From positions 124,001 to 188,000 of the forward strand of contig NZ_CAKKLP010000009.1 of the NCBI RefSeq assembly GCF_918698085.1: DNA of 64,000 bases. Reading direction: 5' to 3'. Shown here in pieces: positions 35,723-44,995 of the stretch. Numbering within the stretch: position 1 is the stretch's first letter; every line of letters begins with the position of its first letter. A program made the translations under genes and the position numbers. The notes below the pieces were generated by a model. The model saw only the letters and a list, made by a program, of their open reading frames with translations. It made no database searches and had not been told where the DNA came from. This DNA comes from Chryseobacterium sp. Bi04. GTDB lineage: Bacteria > Bacteroidota > Bacteroidia > Flavobacteriales > Weeksellaceae.

Positions 35723-36748
35723 ATGAAAAGATGGTACCTTTATCCTTTTTCCCTCGGTTATCATTTGGTAACGGGTATCCGAAACACAATGTATGATTTA
35801 GGGATTTTTAAGTCGACAAAATTCAAGACACCGATAATCAACGTCGGAAATCTTTCTGTGGGCGGAAGTGGAAAGTCACCGATGGTGATGTATCTTGCCC
35901 AGTTTTTATCCAAACATTACAGAACCGGAGTGCTCTCCAGAGGTTACGGAAGGCTGACCAAAGGATATGAAGTAACTAATTATGAGAGTAATTATAAAAT
36001 GGTGGGTGATGAAGCAATGCAGCTTTTTGAGCGTTTTAAAAACCGTTTTGTAATCGCTGTTTCAGAAGAAAGAGTTCCCGGTGCCAAAAAAGTGATCGAA
36101 GATATGGACCTTAATGTACTGGTATTGGATGATGCCTTACAGCACAGAGCTATCAAAGCCGGGTTTAATATTCTGATGACAGACTTTAATGATCCTTATT
36201 TTAAGGACTACCTTCTTCCTGCCGGAGATCTTAGAGAATCCAGAGCGGGTGTCAAAAGAGCAGACATTATTATGGTCAGCAAATGTCCTGATGAACTTAC
36301 TGAAGAAACAAAACGCTATTATATTTCAAGAATAAAACCTTCTTATAAACAGAAAGTATTCTTTTCATCCATTGGGTATGACGAAAATGTATACGGAAAA
36401 GAGAAAATGCTTCCTGATAACAACCTGAATTATTACGACATCTTACTGATTACAGGAATTGCTAATCCTAAACCACTGTTGGAGCATCTTGCAAAATTTT
36501 CGAAAAGAGTAAAACATCTGAAATTCAGAGATCATCATAATTTTACAGATGATGATATAAAAAAAATCGTTGCGGAATATAAAAAATTAGGTGAATATAA
36601 GCTGATATTAACCACAGAGAAAGATTATGTTCGTCTGAAAACTTTTGACTATCTTAGAGATATTGTTTACTACTGGCCTATCAATGTTCTCATTGATAAA
36701 AAGGAGGAATTCAATCAAATCATCTTGGATTATGTTAAAAAATATTAA
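35723..36748 (+). CDS. lpxK: Tetraacyldisaccharide 4'-kinase
   Basis: Phosphorylates the 4' position of the lipid A disaccharide at the cytoplasmic face of the inner membrane. The N-terminal amphipathic segment (WYLYPFSLGYHLVTGIRN) suits membrane association, and the P-loop is GNLSVGGSGKS (residues 42-52). RGYGR, EAMQLFERF, LDDALQHR and the late FRDHHNF and TTEKDYVRL motifs also match LpxK. 341 aa, normal length. A TATTTTTG promoter-like box lies at 35708-35715, close to the ATG. Its 3' end overlaps the phosphorylase gene by 17 bp. Confidence 0.95.
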   Translation: MKRWYLYPFSLGYHLVTGIRNTMYDLGIFKSTKFKTPIINVGNLSVGGSGKSPMVMYLAQFLSKHYRTGVLSRGYGRLTKGYEVTNYESNYKMVGDEAMQLFERFKNRFVIAVSEERVPGAKKVIEDMDLNVLVLDDALQHRAIKAGFNILMTDFNDPYFKDYLLPAGDLRESRAGVKRADIIMVSKCPDELTEETKRYYISRIKPSYKQKVFFSSIGYDENVYGKEKMLPDNNLNYYDILLITGIANPKPLLEHLAKFSKRVKHLKFRDHHNFTDDDIKKIVAEYKKLGEYKLILTTEKDYVRLKTFDYLRDIVYYWPINVLIDKKEEFNQIILDYVKKY

Positions 36749-37547
36749 GGAGATCGCAGATTTCATTAGAAATATCATTCAGGATACTCCTGATTTTGCG
36801 GTTGTTTTAGGTTCAGGACTGGGAAAACTGCAACATGAAGTAGAGCCCATCCATATTTTAGAGTATAAAGACATCCCCAATTTTCCACAAACTACGGTAG
36901 CAGGGCATACCGGAAAGCTGATCTATGGAATACTGGAAGGAAAAAAAGTGCTGATGATGAGTGGCCGTTTTCATTATTATGAAGGACATTCTATGGAAAC
37001 TGTGACTTTCCCTATACGGGTTTTTCATTTGTTGGGAATTCAAAACCTTATTCTTTCCAATGCCTGTGGCGGAGTAAATCCTGCTTACAGTGTTGCAGAT
37101 ATCGTTATTTTAAAAGATCATATCAACATGATGCCCGAACATCCGCTTCGGGGTAAAAATATTGATGAACTTGGGCCTCGTTTTGTAGATATGAGTGAGC
37201 CTTACAATAAAGAAATGATGAGGGTAGCTGAGCAGGCTGCTTCTGAAAATAATATCAAGATCCACCAGGGTATTTATGTAGCCCTCCAGGGACCAACTTT
37301 TGAAACACCTGCCGAATACGGTATGATTAAAGCTATTGGTGGTGATATGGTAGGGATGAGTACCGTACCGGAAGTTATTGTTGCCAGACACATGGGAATG
37401 GATGTTTTCTGTATGTCCGTCATTACAGATCTTGGCGGTCCGGATATTGCCCTTTCCGTTTCTCACGAAGAAGTACTGAATGCGGCCAATAAAGCAATGC
37501 CTAATGTCATTGCTGTGGTAAAAGGCTTGATTAAAGCATACCCATAA
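36732..37547 (+). CDS. Purine-nucleoside phosphorylase
   Basis: Splits purine nucleosides with phosphate into base and ribose 1-phosphate. 271 aa, the size of the trimeric PNP family. Motifs: GSGLG (27-31), AGHTGKL (57-63), HYYEGHS, SNACGGVN, LQGPTFETPAEY (base and ribose site) and GMSTVPEVIVARHMG. The start is ATG 36732 inside the end of lpxK; a longer in-frame start at 36645 would give an implausible extension. The overlap means it depends on the lpxK transcript. Confidence 0.94.
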   Translation: MLKNIKEIADFIRNIIQDTPDFAVVLGSGLGKLQHEVEPIHILEYKDIPNFPQTTVAGHTGKLIYGILEGKKVLMMSGRFHYYEGHSMETVTFPIRVFHLLGIQNLILSNACGGVNPAYSVADIVILKDHINMMPEHPLRGKNIDELGPRFVDMSEPYNKEMMRVAEQAASENNIKIHQGIYVALQGPTFETPAEYGMIKAIGGDMVGMSTVPEVIVARHMGMDVFCMSVITDLGGPDIALSVSHEEVLNAANKAMPNVIAVVKGLIKAYP

Positions 37548-37834
37548 CAAGTATTTATTTCAACGCCAAAAGGTATTTTTTTGGGCACTAAGTTATTTTA
37601 AGTGCCAACCTGTATATAAAAAGTACTCCTACATTTTGGGAAAGCCTCTGATTTTAATCAATACGTCACCTGAAGGAATGAGAATTCTACTTGGGTGGCA
37701 AATTAAAGATTGACAAGGCGGTCTATTAATACTATCATTTATGTTTAAACTATAGAAATTATAAATATTATAAATTTTTCCTAATTCATAAAAAATGAAT
37801 TATCAATTGCTTTTCATTCATTAGATTTGTATAA
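37548..37834. other. Intergenic region without a recognisable gene
   Basis: It contains a weak stem GGCACT / AGTGCC near 37584-37606 that could end the phosphorylase transcript, and AT-rich sequence before the thioredoxin-like gene. A short open stretch around 37640-37710 (translated LINTSPEGMRILL) might be a gene remnant but is too short to assign. Confidence 0.4.
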
Positions 37835-38365
37835 ATGAAATTGTCAGAAATGAGAAAGTTGTTAGTAATTTTTATGGCAGGTATTTTTGGACTCAGTTAT
37901 TCACAAAAGGTACCTACAGCTCTTAAAACGGGATTTTCCAAAGAAGCATTACAGCAGAAACTGGAAGATGAAGAAGGAAAGAGCATCACGGTTCAGCAGA
38001 TACTTAATCAGCATAAAGGAAAAGTTTTAGTCATTGACTTTTGGGCCGGATGGTGCAGGGATTGTTTGAAAGCACTTCCTAAAGCCGAGGTCTTAGAAAA
38101 AAACAATCCGAATGTAGATTTTGTATTCTTATCATTAGAAAGATCAAAAGAAGGTTTTGATAAAAGTCTTGTCAGGTTCAATATGAAAGACAAAAATAAC
38201 TATTGGTTTGCTTCCGGGTGGAAAAATGACTTCAATAATTATGTGGATCTTAATTGGATTCCAAGATATATGGTTATTGATCAGAAATCGGCCATCGCAA
38301 AATATTATGCTATTTCTCCTGAAGATCCTGAAATTCAACAGACCATAGATCATCTTTTAAAATAG
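37835..38365 (+). CDS. Exported thioredoxin-like protein
   Basis: A signal peptide (cleavage near GLSYS, residue 23) precedes a TlpA-like domain: VLVIDFWAGWCRDCLKALP with redox cysteines C74 and C77, and the cis-proline region WIPRYMVID. Length 176 aa. Such proteins handle disulfides or cytochrome maturation in the periplasm; the RD between the cysteines is unusual, so the redox partner is not predictable. ATGs at 37835 and 37850 are both possible starts. Confidence 0.85.
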   Translation: MKLSEMRKLLVIFMAGIFGLSYSQKVPTALKTGFSKEALQQKLEDEEGKSITVQQILNQHKGKVLVIDFWAGWCRDCLKALPKAEVLEKNNPNVDFVFLSLERSKEGFDKSLVRFNMKDKNNYWFASGWKNDFNNYVDLNWIPRYMVIDQKSAIAKYYAISPEDPEIQQTIDHLLK

Positions 38366-38444
38366 TAATATTCATTTAACCGGGAATAAAAGCTGAGCGC
38401 TTTCAATTTATTTTTTACGTTAAAAAATTCAACAATTGAACACC

Positions 38445-38900
38445 ATGACTACAAGAGAAGCAAAAGAAGAGGATTTAAAGATTCTTTTAGAATTTGAACA
38501 GGGAATTGTTTCGGCAGAAAGACCTTTCAACATTACACTTATTGATGGCGAGATCCATTATTACGATTTGACACATTTTATAAAATCTCCGGATGCGATC
38601 TTAATTGTTGCTGAAGAGAATAATGAAATCATAGGATCTGGATATGCCCTCATCAAAAAAGCAGGAAGCTATTATTACAAATTTGAAAAGTATGCTTACC
38701 TGGGTTTTATGTATGTAAAACCTGAATACAGAGGAAAAGGCGTTAACAAAGTGATTACCGACGAACTGATCAGTTGGGCAAAGGCCAGAGATATTTCAGA
38801 AGTAAGACTTGATGTATATGCTGAAAATGAATCTGCTGTCAAAGCCTATGAAAAAGCAGGTTTTGAACCTCATCTTCTTACTATGAGATTGAAATCGTAA
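38445..38900 (+). CDS. GNAT family N-acetyltransferase
   Basis: 151 aa starting at the ATG at 38445. The acetyl-CoA-binding motif is VKPEYRGKGVNKVI (R/Q-x-x-G-x-G/A), preceded by the strand AYLGFMY and followed by LDVYAENESAVKAYEKAGF, the usual GNAT motif B. Transfers an acetyl group to an amine of unknown identity. Single gene, 42 bp before dinB. Confidence 0.9.
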   Translation: MTTREAKEEDLKILLEFEQGIVSAERPFNITLIDGEIHYYDLTHFIKSPDAILIVAEENNEIIGSGYALIKKAGSYYYKFEKYAYLGFMYVKPEYRGKGVNKVITDELISWAKARDISEVRLDVYAENESAVKAYEKAGFEPHLLTMRLKS

Positions 38901-38942
38901 CGAATAATTCAGCATAAATAAAGGAATCCATATCTTTGTGAT

Positions 38943-40040
38943 ATGGATTTTTCTTTGCCGCTTCGTAAAATTATTCATGTGGATATGGATGCATTCTATG
39001 CTTCTGTGGAGCAGCATGATAATCCAACACTGAAAGGCAAGGCCATTGCTGTAGGAGGTCAGCACAGAGGTGTTGTGGCTGCGGCCAGCTATGAAGCCAG
39101 AAAATTTGGAGTCCGTTCGGCAATGCCCAGCAAGACAGCAAAGGAAAGATGTCCTGATCTTATTTTTGTACCGCCCCGTTTTGCCCGGTATAAAGAAATT
39201 TCAAAAAAAATCCGGGAAATTTTTCACGAATACACAGATCTTGTAGAACCATTATCTCTGGATGAAGCCTATCTGGATGTCACTGAAAATAAAAAAGGGA
39301 TGGATTCCGCCAATCTGATAGCCCGGGAAATCCGTCAGAAAATATTTGAGGAAACCGGATTAACCGCTTCTGCAGGAATCTCTGTGAATAAATTTCTGGC
39401 AAAAGTAGCTTCTGATATCAATAAGCCTAACGGACAGAAAACGATTCATCCTGATAAGGTAGAAAGTTTCCTTGAAGAATTACCTGTTGAAAAATTTTAC
39501 GGTGTTGGAAAAGTTACGGCTAACAAAATGTTTAGTTTAGGAATTTACAAAGGAAAAGATTTAAAAAAAAGATCGCTGGAAGATCTGGTAAGGCTTTTTG
39601 GAAAATCGGGTGCCCATTATTACAATGTGGTACGGGGAATCCATACTTCGGAAGTAAAACCTCACCGGATTCAGAAAAGTGTAGCAGTGGAAAGAACTTT
39701 TTTCGAAGATCTTTTTGATGAACAGCAGATCAATGAAAAACTGGAAAGCCTCGGACAGGAACTTCATCAGCGCTTACAAAAAAATAATATTCTTGGAAGA
39801 ACCCTCACATTAAAAATTAAATATAAAGACTTTTCCCTTTTTACAAGAAGTATTACTCAGGAAAATTATTTCAGTTCTCCGGAACAGTATTTCAGCATTG
39901 GAAAAAAACTTTGGGAACTTCGTCCTTATGATAAAGCAGTCCGCTTACTGGGACTATCCCTTTCTCAACTCAATACTGAGGAAAAAAAGCTGATTTCTGT
40001 TCAACTAAAAATTCCGTTTAAAGAATTCGAAAATGAATAG
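38943..40040 (+). CDS. dinB: DNA polymerase IV (Y family)
   Basis: Error-prone translesion polymerase. Catalytic acidic residues are in HVDMDAFYASVE (D14) and PLSLDEAYLDV (D107, E108). The palm and finger region has SYEARKFGVRSAMP. A helix-hairpin-helix thumb part (FYGVGKVTANKMFSLGI) and a little-finger domain follow. At 365 aa it is full-length; no obvious C-terminal QLxLF clamp-binding motif was found, though QLKIPF at the end may substitute. A TATCTTTG box at 38931-38938 sits four bases before the ATG, which would make the message nearly leaderless. Confidence 0.94.
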   Translation: MDFSLPLRKIIHVDMDAFYASVEQHDNPTLKGKAIAVGGQHRGVVAAASYEARKFGVRSAMPSKTAKERCPDLIFVPPRFARYKEISKKIREIFHEYTDLVEPLSLDEAYLDVTENKKGMDSANLIAREIRQKIFEETGLTASAGISVNKFLAKVASDINKPNGQKTIHPDKVESFLEELPVEKFYGVGKVTANKMFSLGIYKGKDLKKRSLEDLVRLFGKSGAHYYNVVRGIHTSEVKPHRIQKSVAVERTFFEDLFDEQQINEKLESLGQELHQRLQKNNILGRTLTLKIKYKDFSLFTRSITQENYFSSPEQYFSIGKKLWELRPYDKAVRLLGLSLSQLNTEEKKLISVQLKIPFKEFENE

Positions 40041-40084
40041 ATAAAAATTTTTCGTTATCTTGTATCTACCAAATCCTCAAATAT

Positions 40085-41557
40085 ATGAACCAAACAATGA
40101 TTCAGTTTTTCCACTGGTATTCTGAAGGTGATGGAAAATTGTGGAAAGAAGCCGAAAAACAGGCCGGATATTTATCAGAATTAGGAATCACATCCGTATG
40201 GTTCCCTCCTGCTTACAAAGGAACCAATGGAGGGTATTCCACAGGATATGACGCCTATGATCTTTATGATCTTGGCGAATTTGACCAAAAAGGAACTGTA
40301 TCTACGAAATATGGCAGTAAAAATGAGTATCTAAAAGCGATTAAAGCACTTAAAAATCACAATATAGAAGTTATTGTAGATATCGTGCTGGGGCATAAAG
40401 CGGGAGGTGATGAGCTGGAAAAATTTAAAGCAGTAAAAGTAGATGAAAACAACAGGGAAAAAATTATTTCTGATGTCATTGAAATAGAATCTTATACCAA
40501 ATTTACATTTCCGGGAAGAGGAAAAAAATATTCTGATTTTGAGTGGAACTTTACCTGCTTCAGTGGTGTAGATTATGCAGAAGGTATGGATTCTCATATT
40601 TTTAAAATACAGTCTGAATATGGAAATGACTGGGAAGAAATGATAGATGATGAGAAAGGTAATTATGACTATCTGATGTATAATGACATTGAGCACAGAA
40701 ATCCTTTTGTACGGGAAGAGCTTAATAACTGGGCAAAGTGGTATTTCGACCAGACCGATTTTGATGGAGTGAGGCTGGATGCCTTAAAGCATATTTCTTT
40801 TGATTTTTACAAAGAATGGATTGCCCTGCTTCGTTCCAATACAGGAAAAAATATTTTTGCTGTAGGTGAATACTGGGCACCGGGGTATCTCCATCTTCTT
40901 CAAAAATATATTGAGGTTACGGAAGGCTGCATGAGTCTTTTTGACAGCTCCCTGCAGAATAACTTTCACAATGCTTCAAAGGAAGGTGATTCTTATGACC
41001 TGCGAAGAATTTTTGATGAAACGCTTACCCAGGCAGATCCATTACATTCTGTAAGTCTTGTTGCCAATCATGACACCCAGCCTTTACAAGATCTGGAAGC
41101 TCCGGTAGAGCCTTGGTTTAAGCCTATTGCTTATGCTTTGATCTTATTGAGGAAAGAAGGCTACCCGTGTGTATTTTATCCTGATCTGTATGGTGCTCAT
41201 TATGTTGATAAAGACAGAGAAGGGAACGATCAGGAGATATTCATGCCTAAAATAGATGGCCTTGAAATACTTCTTAAAGCAAGGAAAGATCATGCATATG
41301 GAAATCAGCGGGATTATTTTGAAGATGCCAACTGTCTTGGATGGGTACGGGATGGTGATGATCAGCACCCGGGGTGCGCTGTTGTCTTAAGTAATAAAGA
41401 TGCCTACAACAAGCCCATGGAAATAGGAAAACAATATGCCGGAAAAAGTTTCAGGGACTTATTGAAAAGATATGAAGAAAAAATAACGATTGATGAAAAC
41501 GGCTGGGGAGATTTTCCTGTTCCTGCAGGAAATGTGAGTGTATGGATCAGTGAATAA
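40085..41557 (+). CDS. Alpha-amylase, GH13 family, cytoplasmic
   Basis: 490 aa without a signal peptide, resembling the liquefying and cytoplasmic bacterial amylases (GH13 subfamily 5). Conserved regions: VDIVLGHK, GVRLDALKH with nucleophile D232, GEYWAPG with general acid E262, and VANHDTQP with D330. It opens MNQTMIQFFHWY, typical of the group. It would cleave alpha-1,4 bonds of glycogen-type polymers or maltodextrin inside the cell. Single gene. Confidence 0.93.
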   Translation: MNQTMIQFFHWYSEGDGKLWKEAEKQAGYLSELGITSVWFPPAYKGTNGGYSTGYDAYDLYDLGEFDQKGTVSTKYGSKNEYLKAIKALKNHNIEVIVDIVLGHKAGGDELEKFKAVKVDENNREKIISDVIEIESYTKFTFPGRGKKYSDFEWNFTCFSGVDYAEGMDSHIFKIQSEYGNDWEEMIDDEKGNYDYLMYNDIEHRNPFVREELNNWAKWYFDQTDFDGVRLDALKHISFDFYKEWIALLRSNTGKNIFAVGEYWAPGYLHLLQKYIEVTEGCMSLFDSSLQNNFHNASKEGDSYDLRRIFDETLTQADPLHSVSLVANHDTQPLQDLEAPVEPWFKPIAYALILLRKEGYPCVFYPDLYGAHYVDKDREGNDQEIFMPKIDGLEILLKARKDHAYGNQRDYFEDANCLGWVRDGDDQHPGCAVVLSNKDAYNKPMEIGKQYAGKSFRDLLKRYEEKITIDENGWGDFPVPAGNVSVWISE

Positions 41558-41575
41558 GAACAGGTATCAATAAAA

Positions 41576-41610
41576 AAAGCATACCTGCCCAAATGAGTCA
41601 TGTATGCTTT
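41576..41610. terminator. Weak bidirectional terminator
   Basis: A 9 bp stem AAAGCATAC / GTATGCTTT with a 17-base loop lies between the amylase gene and the minus-strand peptide gene. An A run on its left gives the minus strand a T run. Confidence 0.55.
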
Positions 41611-41643
41611 ATCATTATTTTATAATAAATTAATTGATAGTTT

Positions 41644-41811
41644 CTAGCATTGAATACCCCGGCAGTTTCTAAAGTCTATAGCCCACTCGCAGCAGAAATT
41701 TTCCTCATTATAAGCACAGCAAACTCTGTCACGGATGATGATTCCACCTTTCATATTTTTAAGTTCTTGTCTGTCGAATTTCCGTGCGTTAAGAAAAAGT
41801 TTTGTTTTCAT
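41644..41811 (-). CDS. Cys-rich peptide precursor with double-glycine leader, 55 aa
   Basis: A short gene opening MKTKLFLNARKF. The leader carries an amphipathic helix RQELKNMKGG ending in a Gly-Gly site at residues 22-23, the pattern cleaved by C39-type peptidase transporters in Bacteroidota bacteriocin-like precursors. The remaining 32 residues start IIIRDRV and contain six cysteines at positions 31, 32, 40, 41, 50 and 55, arranged CC, CC, C, C. This suggests a disulfide-bonded or otherwise modified secreted peptide. No transporter, peptidase or modifying enzyme is next to it, so it is an orphan precursor. Codon use is ordinary. Antibacterial or signalling roles are inference. Confidence 0.7.
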   Translation of the reverse strand: MKTKLFLNARKFDRQELKNMKGGIIIRDRVCCAYNEENFCCEWAIDFRNCRGIQC

Positions 41812-42012
41812 GATTATTATTTTTATGGTTTAGTTATTAAATATACATTAAAAATAATAATTATAAATGAATAATAAATACCAATTGCATGTTTTAGTAT
41901 ATATAATTCACAGAAAAACAAATATTAAAAATATGGTTGGCCACCCGGGAATATTTTCATCTTTAGTTGGAATATTTGTTAAGATTAGAGATTTTACAAG
42001 ATTGATGTATAG

Positions 42013-43353
42013 CTACATCTTTCGGAGTTCCAGAATTTCAGGACTTTCAGCAGTATCAGATATTTTTCCGGTACGGGCAAATTCCGCCCAGAGTGCTCTT
42101 ACTCTTTTCCCATTTTCATGAATATATGTCCATGGAATATTTTTTAACAGTCCTGAGGATTTCCACGCTGGTTCATTTCCAAAAATCAACGGCAGATCAA
42201 TACAGTGTGGTGCTCCGATATGATTATCTTTCAACAGGGAATGAATCCTGAACAAATAAACATTTCCTCCTGCTTTTGCGTAATTATCTGCAAATAACTT
42301 TGCCGGATGGCCATAGATGAACTCGGTGGTTTTCCTAACTATTTTATTCATTATTTTCAACCCCATACCCTTCCCGAAAAAAGGATGTAAAGATTCTGAA
42401 GTTCTAAGATAAAATGCTGTTTCATCATTATTCAAACCAATCAGAACATCATATTTTCCGGCACTCTCTTTCCATTTTGTTTCAGATTCTTCTTCTCTGC
42501 ATAAGGGAGGAAATCCATATTGCGTTCCAAATGGCATTGCTGCTTTTAAACCATATTTAAACACTGATGGGACAAACTTTCTGTACTCATCCGCTATTTT
42601 CAAAACATCGGTTTCATCTTTCAGTATTTCTGTTTTTCTGAGGAATTCAGCTGACATCTTCTGTCTTTTATGACGTAACCCTAAAGGAGCACTCTGGATA
42701 ATGACCCGGTGAAATAATCCATCTGTTCCTTCTGAAATCATCAGATGGGCTATTGCATCACCTCCTGAAGACTGCCCCATAAGGGTAATATTTTCAGGAT
42801 CTCCTCCAAAATCAGCAATATTAATCTGGATCCATTTTAATGCTTCAATAATATCAAACAGTCCAAGATTCGGAGGTCTCTTTTCATCGCCACCTAAAAA
42901 ACCAAAGATTCCCAAACGATAGGAAACACTTACTACAATGATATGTTGTTCCTTTACCCATCCGGCAGGATCTGCAGTATCCATATCACCACAGCCAATC
43001 TCATGAGAACCTCCATGAATCCAAACAACTACAGGAAGTTTTTCATTTTCAATAATGTTTTCAGGACGGGTCACGGAAAGATACTGAGTAGATTCATCAA
43101 CCTCGAAGACTTCAACAGGTATTGTACCGATCATCTTTTCCACAAGTGGGCTTAATGCCTGTGGACAAACGGGAGTTTTATCAGGAGGAAGATTATCTGA
43201 TAGGGAAGATTCTACCGAAACAGGTAATTGAAATCTTTCGGAATGGGCATAACGAATACTTTTAGCCTTGATGATCCCGTTTTGTTTTAATGCAATAATT
43301 TTTTCAAAACGAGTTTCAAAAATAAAGGTTTCTTGCTGATTTGGTGTCGTCAT
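42013..43353 (-). CDS. Type B carboxylesterase family protein
   Basis: 446 aa from ATG 43353 (MTTPNQQETF); a 40-residue longer frame upstream is not favoured. The oxyanion loop is WIHGGSHEIG, and the nucleophile S195 lies in GQSSGGD, the standard GESAGG position. The acid is likely in NNDETAFYL and the His in GAPHCIDLPLIFG. No signal peptide, so cytoplasmic. Hydrolyses carboxylic esters of unknown nature. Confidence 0.88.
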   Translation of the reverse strand: MTTPNQQETFIFETRFEKIIALKQNGIIKAKSIRYAHSERFQLPVSVESSLSDNLPPDKTPVCPQALSPLVEKMIGTIPVEVFEVDESTQYLSVTRPENIIENEKLPVVVWIHGGSHEIGCGDMDTADPAGWVKEQHIIVVSVSYRLGIFGFLGGDEKRPPNLGLFDIIEALKWIQINIADFGGDPENITLMGQSSGGDAIAHLMISEGTDGLFHRVIIQSAPLGLRHKRQKMSAEFLRKTEILKDETDVLKIADEYRKFVPSVFKYGLKAAMPFGTQYGFPPLCREEESETKWKESAGKYDVLIGLNNDETAFYLRTSESLHPFFGKGMGLKIMNKIVRKTTEFIYGHPAKLFADNYAKAGGNVYLFRIHSLLKDNHIGAPHCIDLPLIFGNEPAWKSSGLLKNIPWTYIHENGKRVRALWAEFARTGKISDTAESPEILELRKM

Positions 43354-43523
43354 TAGATTGTGAAAACTTTTCCCTTTAAATTTAATTTTGTTTTTCGAGA
43401 ACAGAAAATTATTTAAACAAAAAATCTTATAGTTTAAACCACGAATCTCACGAATGGACGCACAAATATTCACTAATTAGAATTCTATTAGCGAAAAAAT
43501 TAGTGTGATGAGTGTTGAAAACT

Positions 43524-44426
43524 TTAGTTCAGGAGTTTATATTCACTGGGAGAAATTCCTACTTTGGTTTTAAATAACCGGGTAAAGTGCTGTGGATATT
43601 TGAACCCCAGATTATAGGAAATTTCACTGATCGATTTCTCCTGATCCAGGATTTGTTCTTTGGCTACATCAATCAGTTTGTTGTGGATAAATTCCTGTGC
43701 TGAAACTCCCAATTCCTTTTTGATAAGATCTCCAAAATAATTAGCTGAGAGATTGAGTTTTTCTGCAAAGTAGTTCACCATGGGAAAGCCTATATTTTTA
43801 GGATCATCAGATTTTAAATATTCATCTACGAGATCTTCAAATTTTCCGATCACTCCCTGGTTAATATGATCTCTGGTAATAAACTGGCGGTCATAAAAAC
43901 GCATGCAGTAATTTAAAAACAGTTCAATATTATTAACAATGAGTGACTTGCTGTGTTTATCAATAGACTGTTCCAGCTCAAGTTTAATATTTTTAAAGCA
44001 ATCCAGTACCACTTCTCTTTCTTTCTCGGAAAGATGGAGTGCTTCATGTACGTCATAAGAGAAAAATGAATAGTCTTTGATGTTTTTTCCTAAGTTGGTT
44101 CCTTTTATCAAATCCGGATGGAAAATTAAGGCAAAACCTGCAGGCTGAACAGATCTGTCTTTATTATAAATTCCATAGGTTTGACCAGGAGCAATAAAAA
44201 CCAAAGTTCCTTCCTGATAATCGTAGCTGTGCTTTCCATACTGCATGTCTCCACACATTACATCTTTCAGAAAAACGGTATAAAACCCAAACGTTCTTTT
44301 ATGCTGGCAAATAGGATCTGATTTTGAAAAATCAATGATACTTACCAGCGGATGCAGGGTTTCATGATTTGCCATTTTATTATATTCCGAGACCGTATTA
44401 TAGATTTCAACCTCCTGATTTTCCAT
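43524..44426 (-). CDS. AraC family transcriptional regulator
   Basis: 300 aa. The N-terminal cupin-like ligand domain has GTLVFIAPGQTYGIY. The C-terminal ~100 residues form two helix-turn-helix units: AEKLNLSANYFGDLIKKELG and ISEISYNLGFKYPQHFTRLFKTKVGISPSEYK, the AraC signature. It is divergent from the cupin and alcohol dehydrogenase genes across a 131 bp region and probably controls them. Confidence 0.93.
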   Translation of the reverse strand: MENQEVEIYNTVSEYNKMANHETLHPLVSIIDFSKSDPICQHKRTFGFYTVFLKDVMCGDMQYGKHSYDYQEGTLVFIAPGQTYGIYNKDRSVQPAGFALIFHPDLIKGTNLGKNIKDYSFFSYDVHEALHLSEKEREVVLDCFKNIKLELEQSIDKHSKSLIVNNIELFLNYCMRFYDRQFITRDHINQGVIGKFEDLVDEYLKSDDPKNIGFPMVNYFAEKLNLSANYFGDLIKKELGVSAQEFIHNKLIDVAKEQILDQEKSISEISYNLGFKYPQHFTRLFKTKVGISPSEYKLLN

Positions 44427-44557
44427 GAAGTATATTTTTATTACTATTCAAAATTACCACTTTCATTTGTAATTGAAATGAGGTCTGTAAAATTGGTAAG
44501 TAATTCGGTAATCTGTATAAGTCTTGTTTATCTGAAAGTTTCGACTTTTGTACCGTT

Positions 44558-44962
44558 ATGGAAACTTTTAATACAACCATTTTTCCGAAAGGAGAAAAAG
44601 CCCCTTCCGATTATTTTTTTGGAGGAACAGCCTGGATTCATCTTTTAAAACCGAATGAAGATGGGCTGAACTGCCAGGTCGGAAATGTCACTTTTGAACC
44701 CAGATGCAGAAATAACTGGCATTCTCATGGAGGTGGACAGATTTTAATCGTAACTTCAGGAAAAGGTTTTTACCAGGAAAAAGGAAAACACGCCCAGGTT
44801 TTACATCCGGGAGATGTGGTCAACATTCCTCCAGATGTGATCCACTGGCATGGAGCAGCACCTGACAGTGAATTGACACATATCGCCATTAATGTCAATA
44901 CCCAAAATGGGATTGTAGAATGGCTGGAACCTGTAACAGACGACGAATATAACAATTTATAA
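44558..44962 (+). CDS. Cupin domain protein
   Basis: 134 aa, a single cupin barrel. Metal-ligand motif 1 is WHSHGGGQILIVTSGKGFYQ and motif 2 is PGDVVNIPPDVIHWHGAAPD. Arrangement and length resemble the (R)-mandelonitrile-lyase-like and carboxymuconolactone-associated cupins. Cotranscribed with the dehydrogenase 33 bp downstream, under the likely control of the divergent AraC regulator. Confidence 0.9.
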   Translation: METFNTTIFPKGEKAPSDYFFGGTAWIHLLKPNEDGLNCQVGNVTFEPRCRNNWHSHGGGQILIVTSGKGFYQEKGKHAQVLHPGDVVNIPPDVIHWHGAAPDSELTHIAINVNTQNGIVEWLEPVTDDEYNNL

Positions 44963-44995
44963 AACTGAACTTATTAACTTAAATTAATTAATCAA

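Noticed and set aside
37640..37710. Possible gene remnant between the phosphorylase and thioredoxin-like genes
   Set aside because: Only about 20 codons before a stop, no recognisable homologous motif.
41650..41874. 74-codon open frame on the plus strand
   Set aside because: It lies antisense to the Cys-rich GG-leader peptide gene, which has far better coding features.
43430..43500. Intergenic sequence with ACCACGAATCTCACGAATG and a weak inverted repeat
   Set aside because: It resembles flavobacterial intergenic repeats but I could find no second copy in the window to support it.
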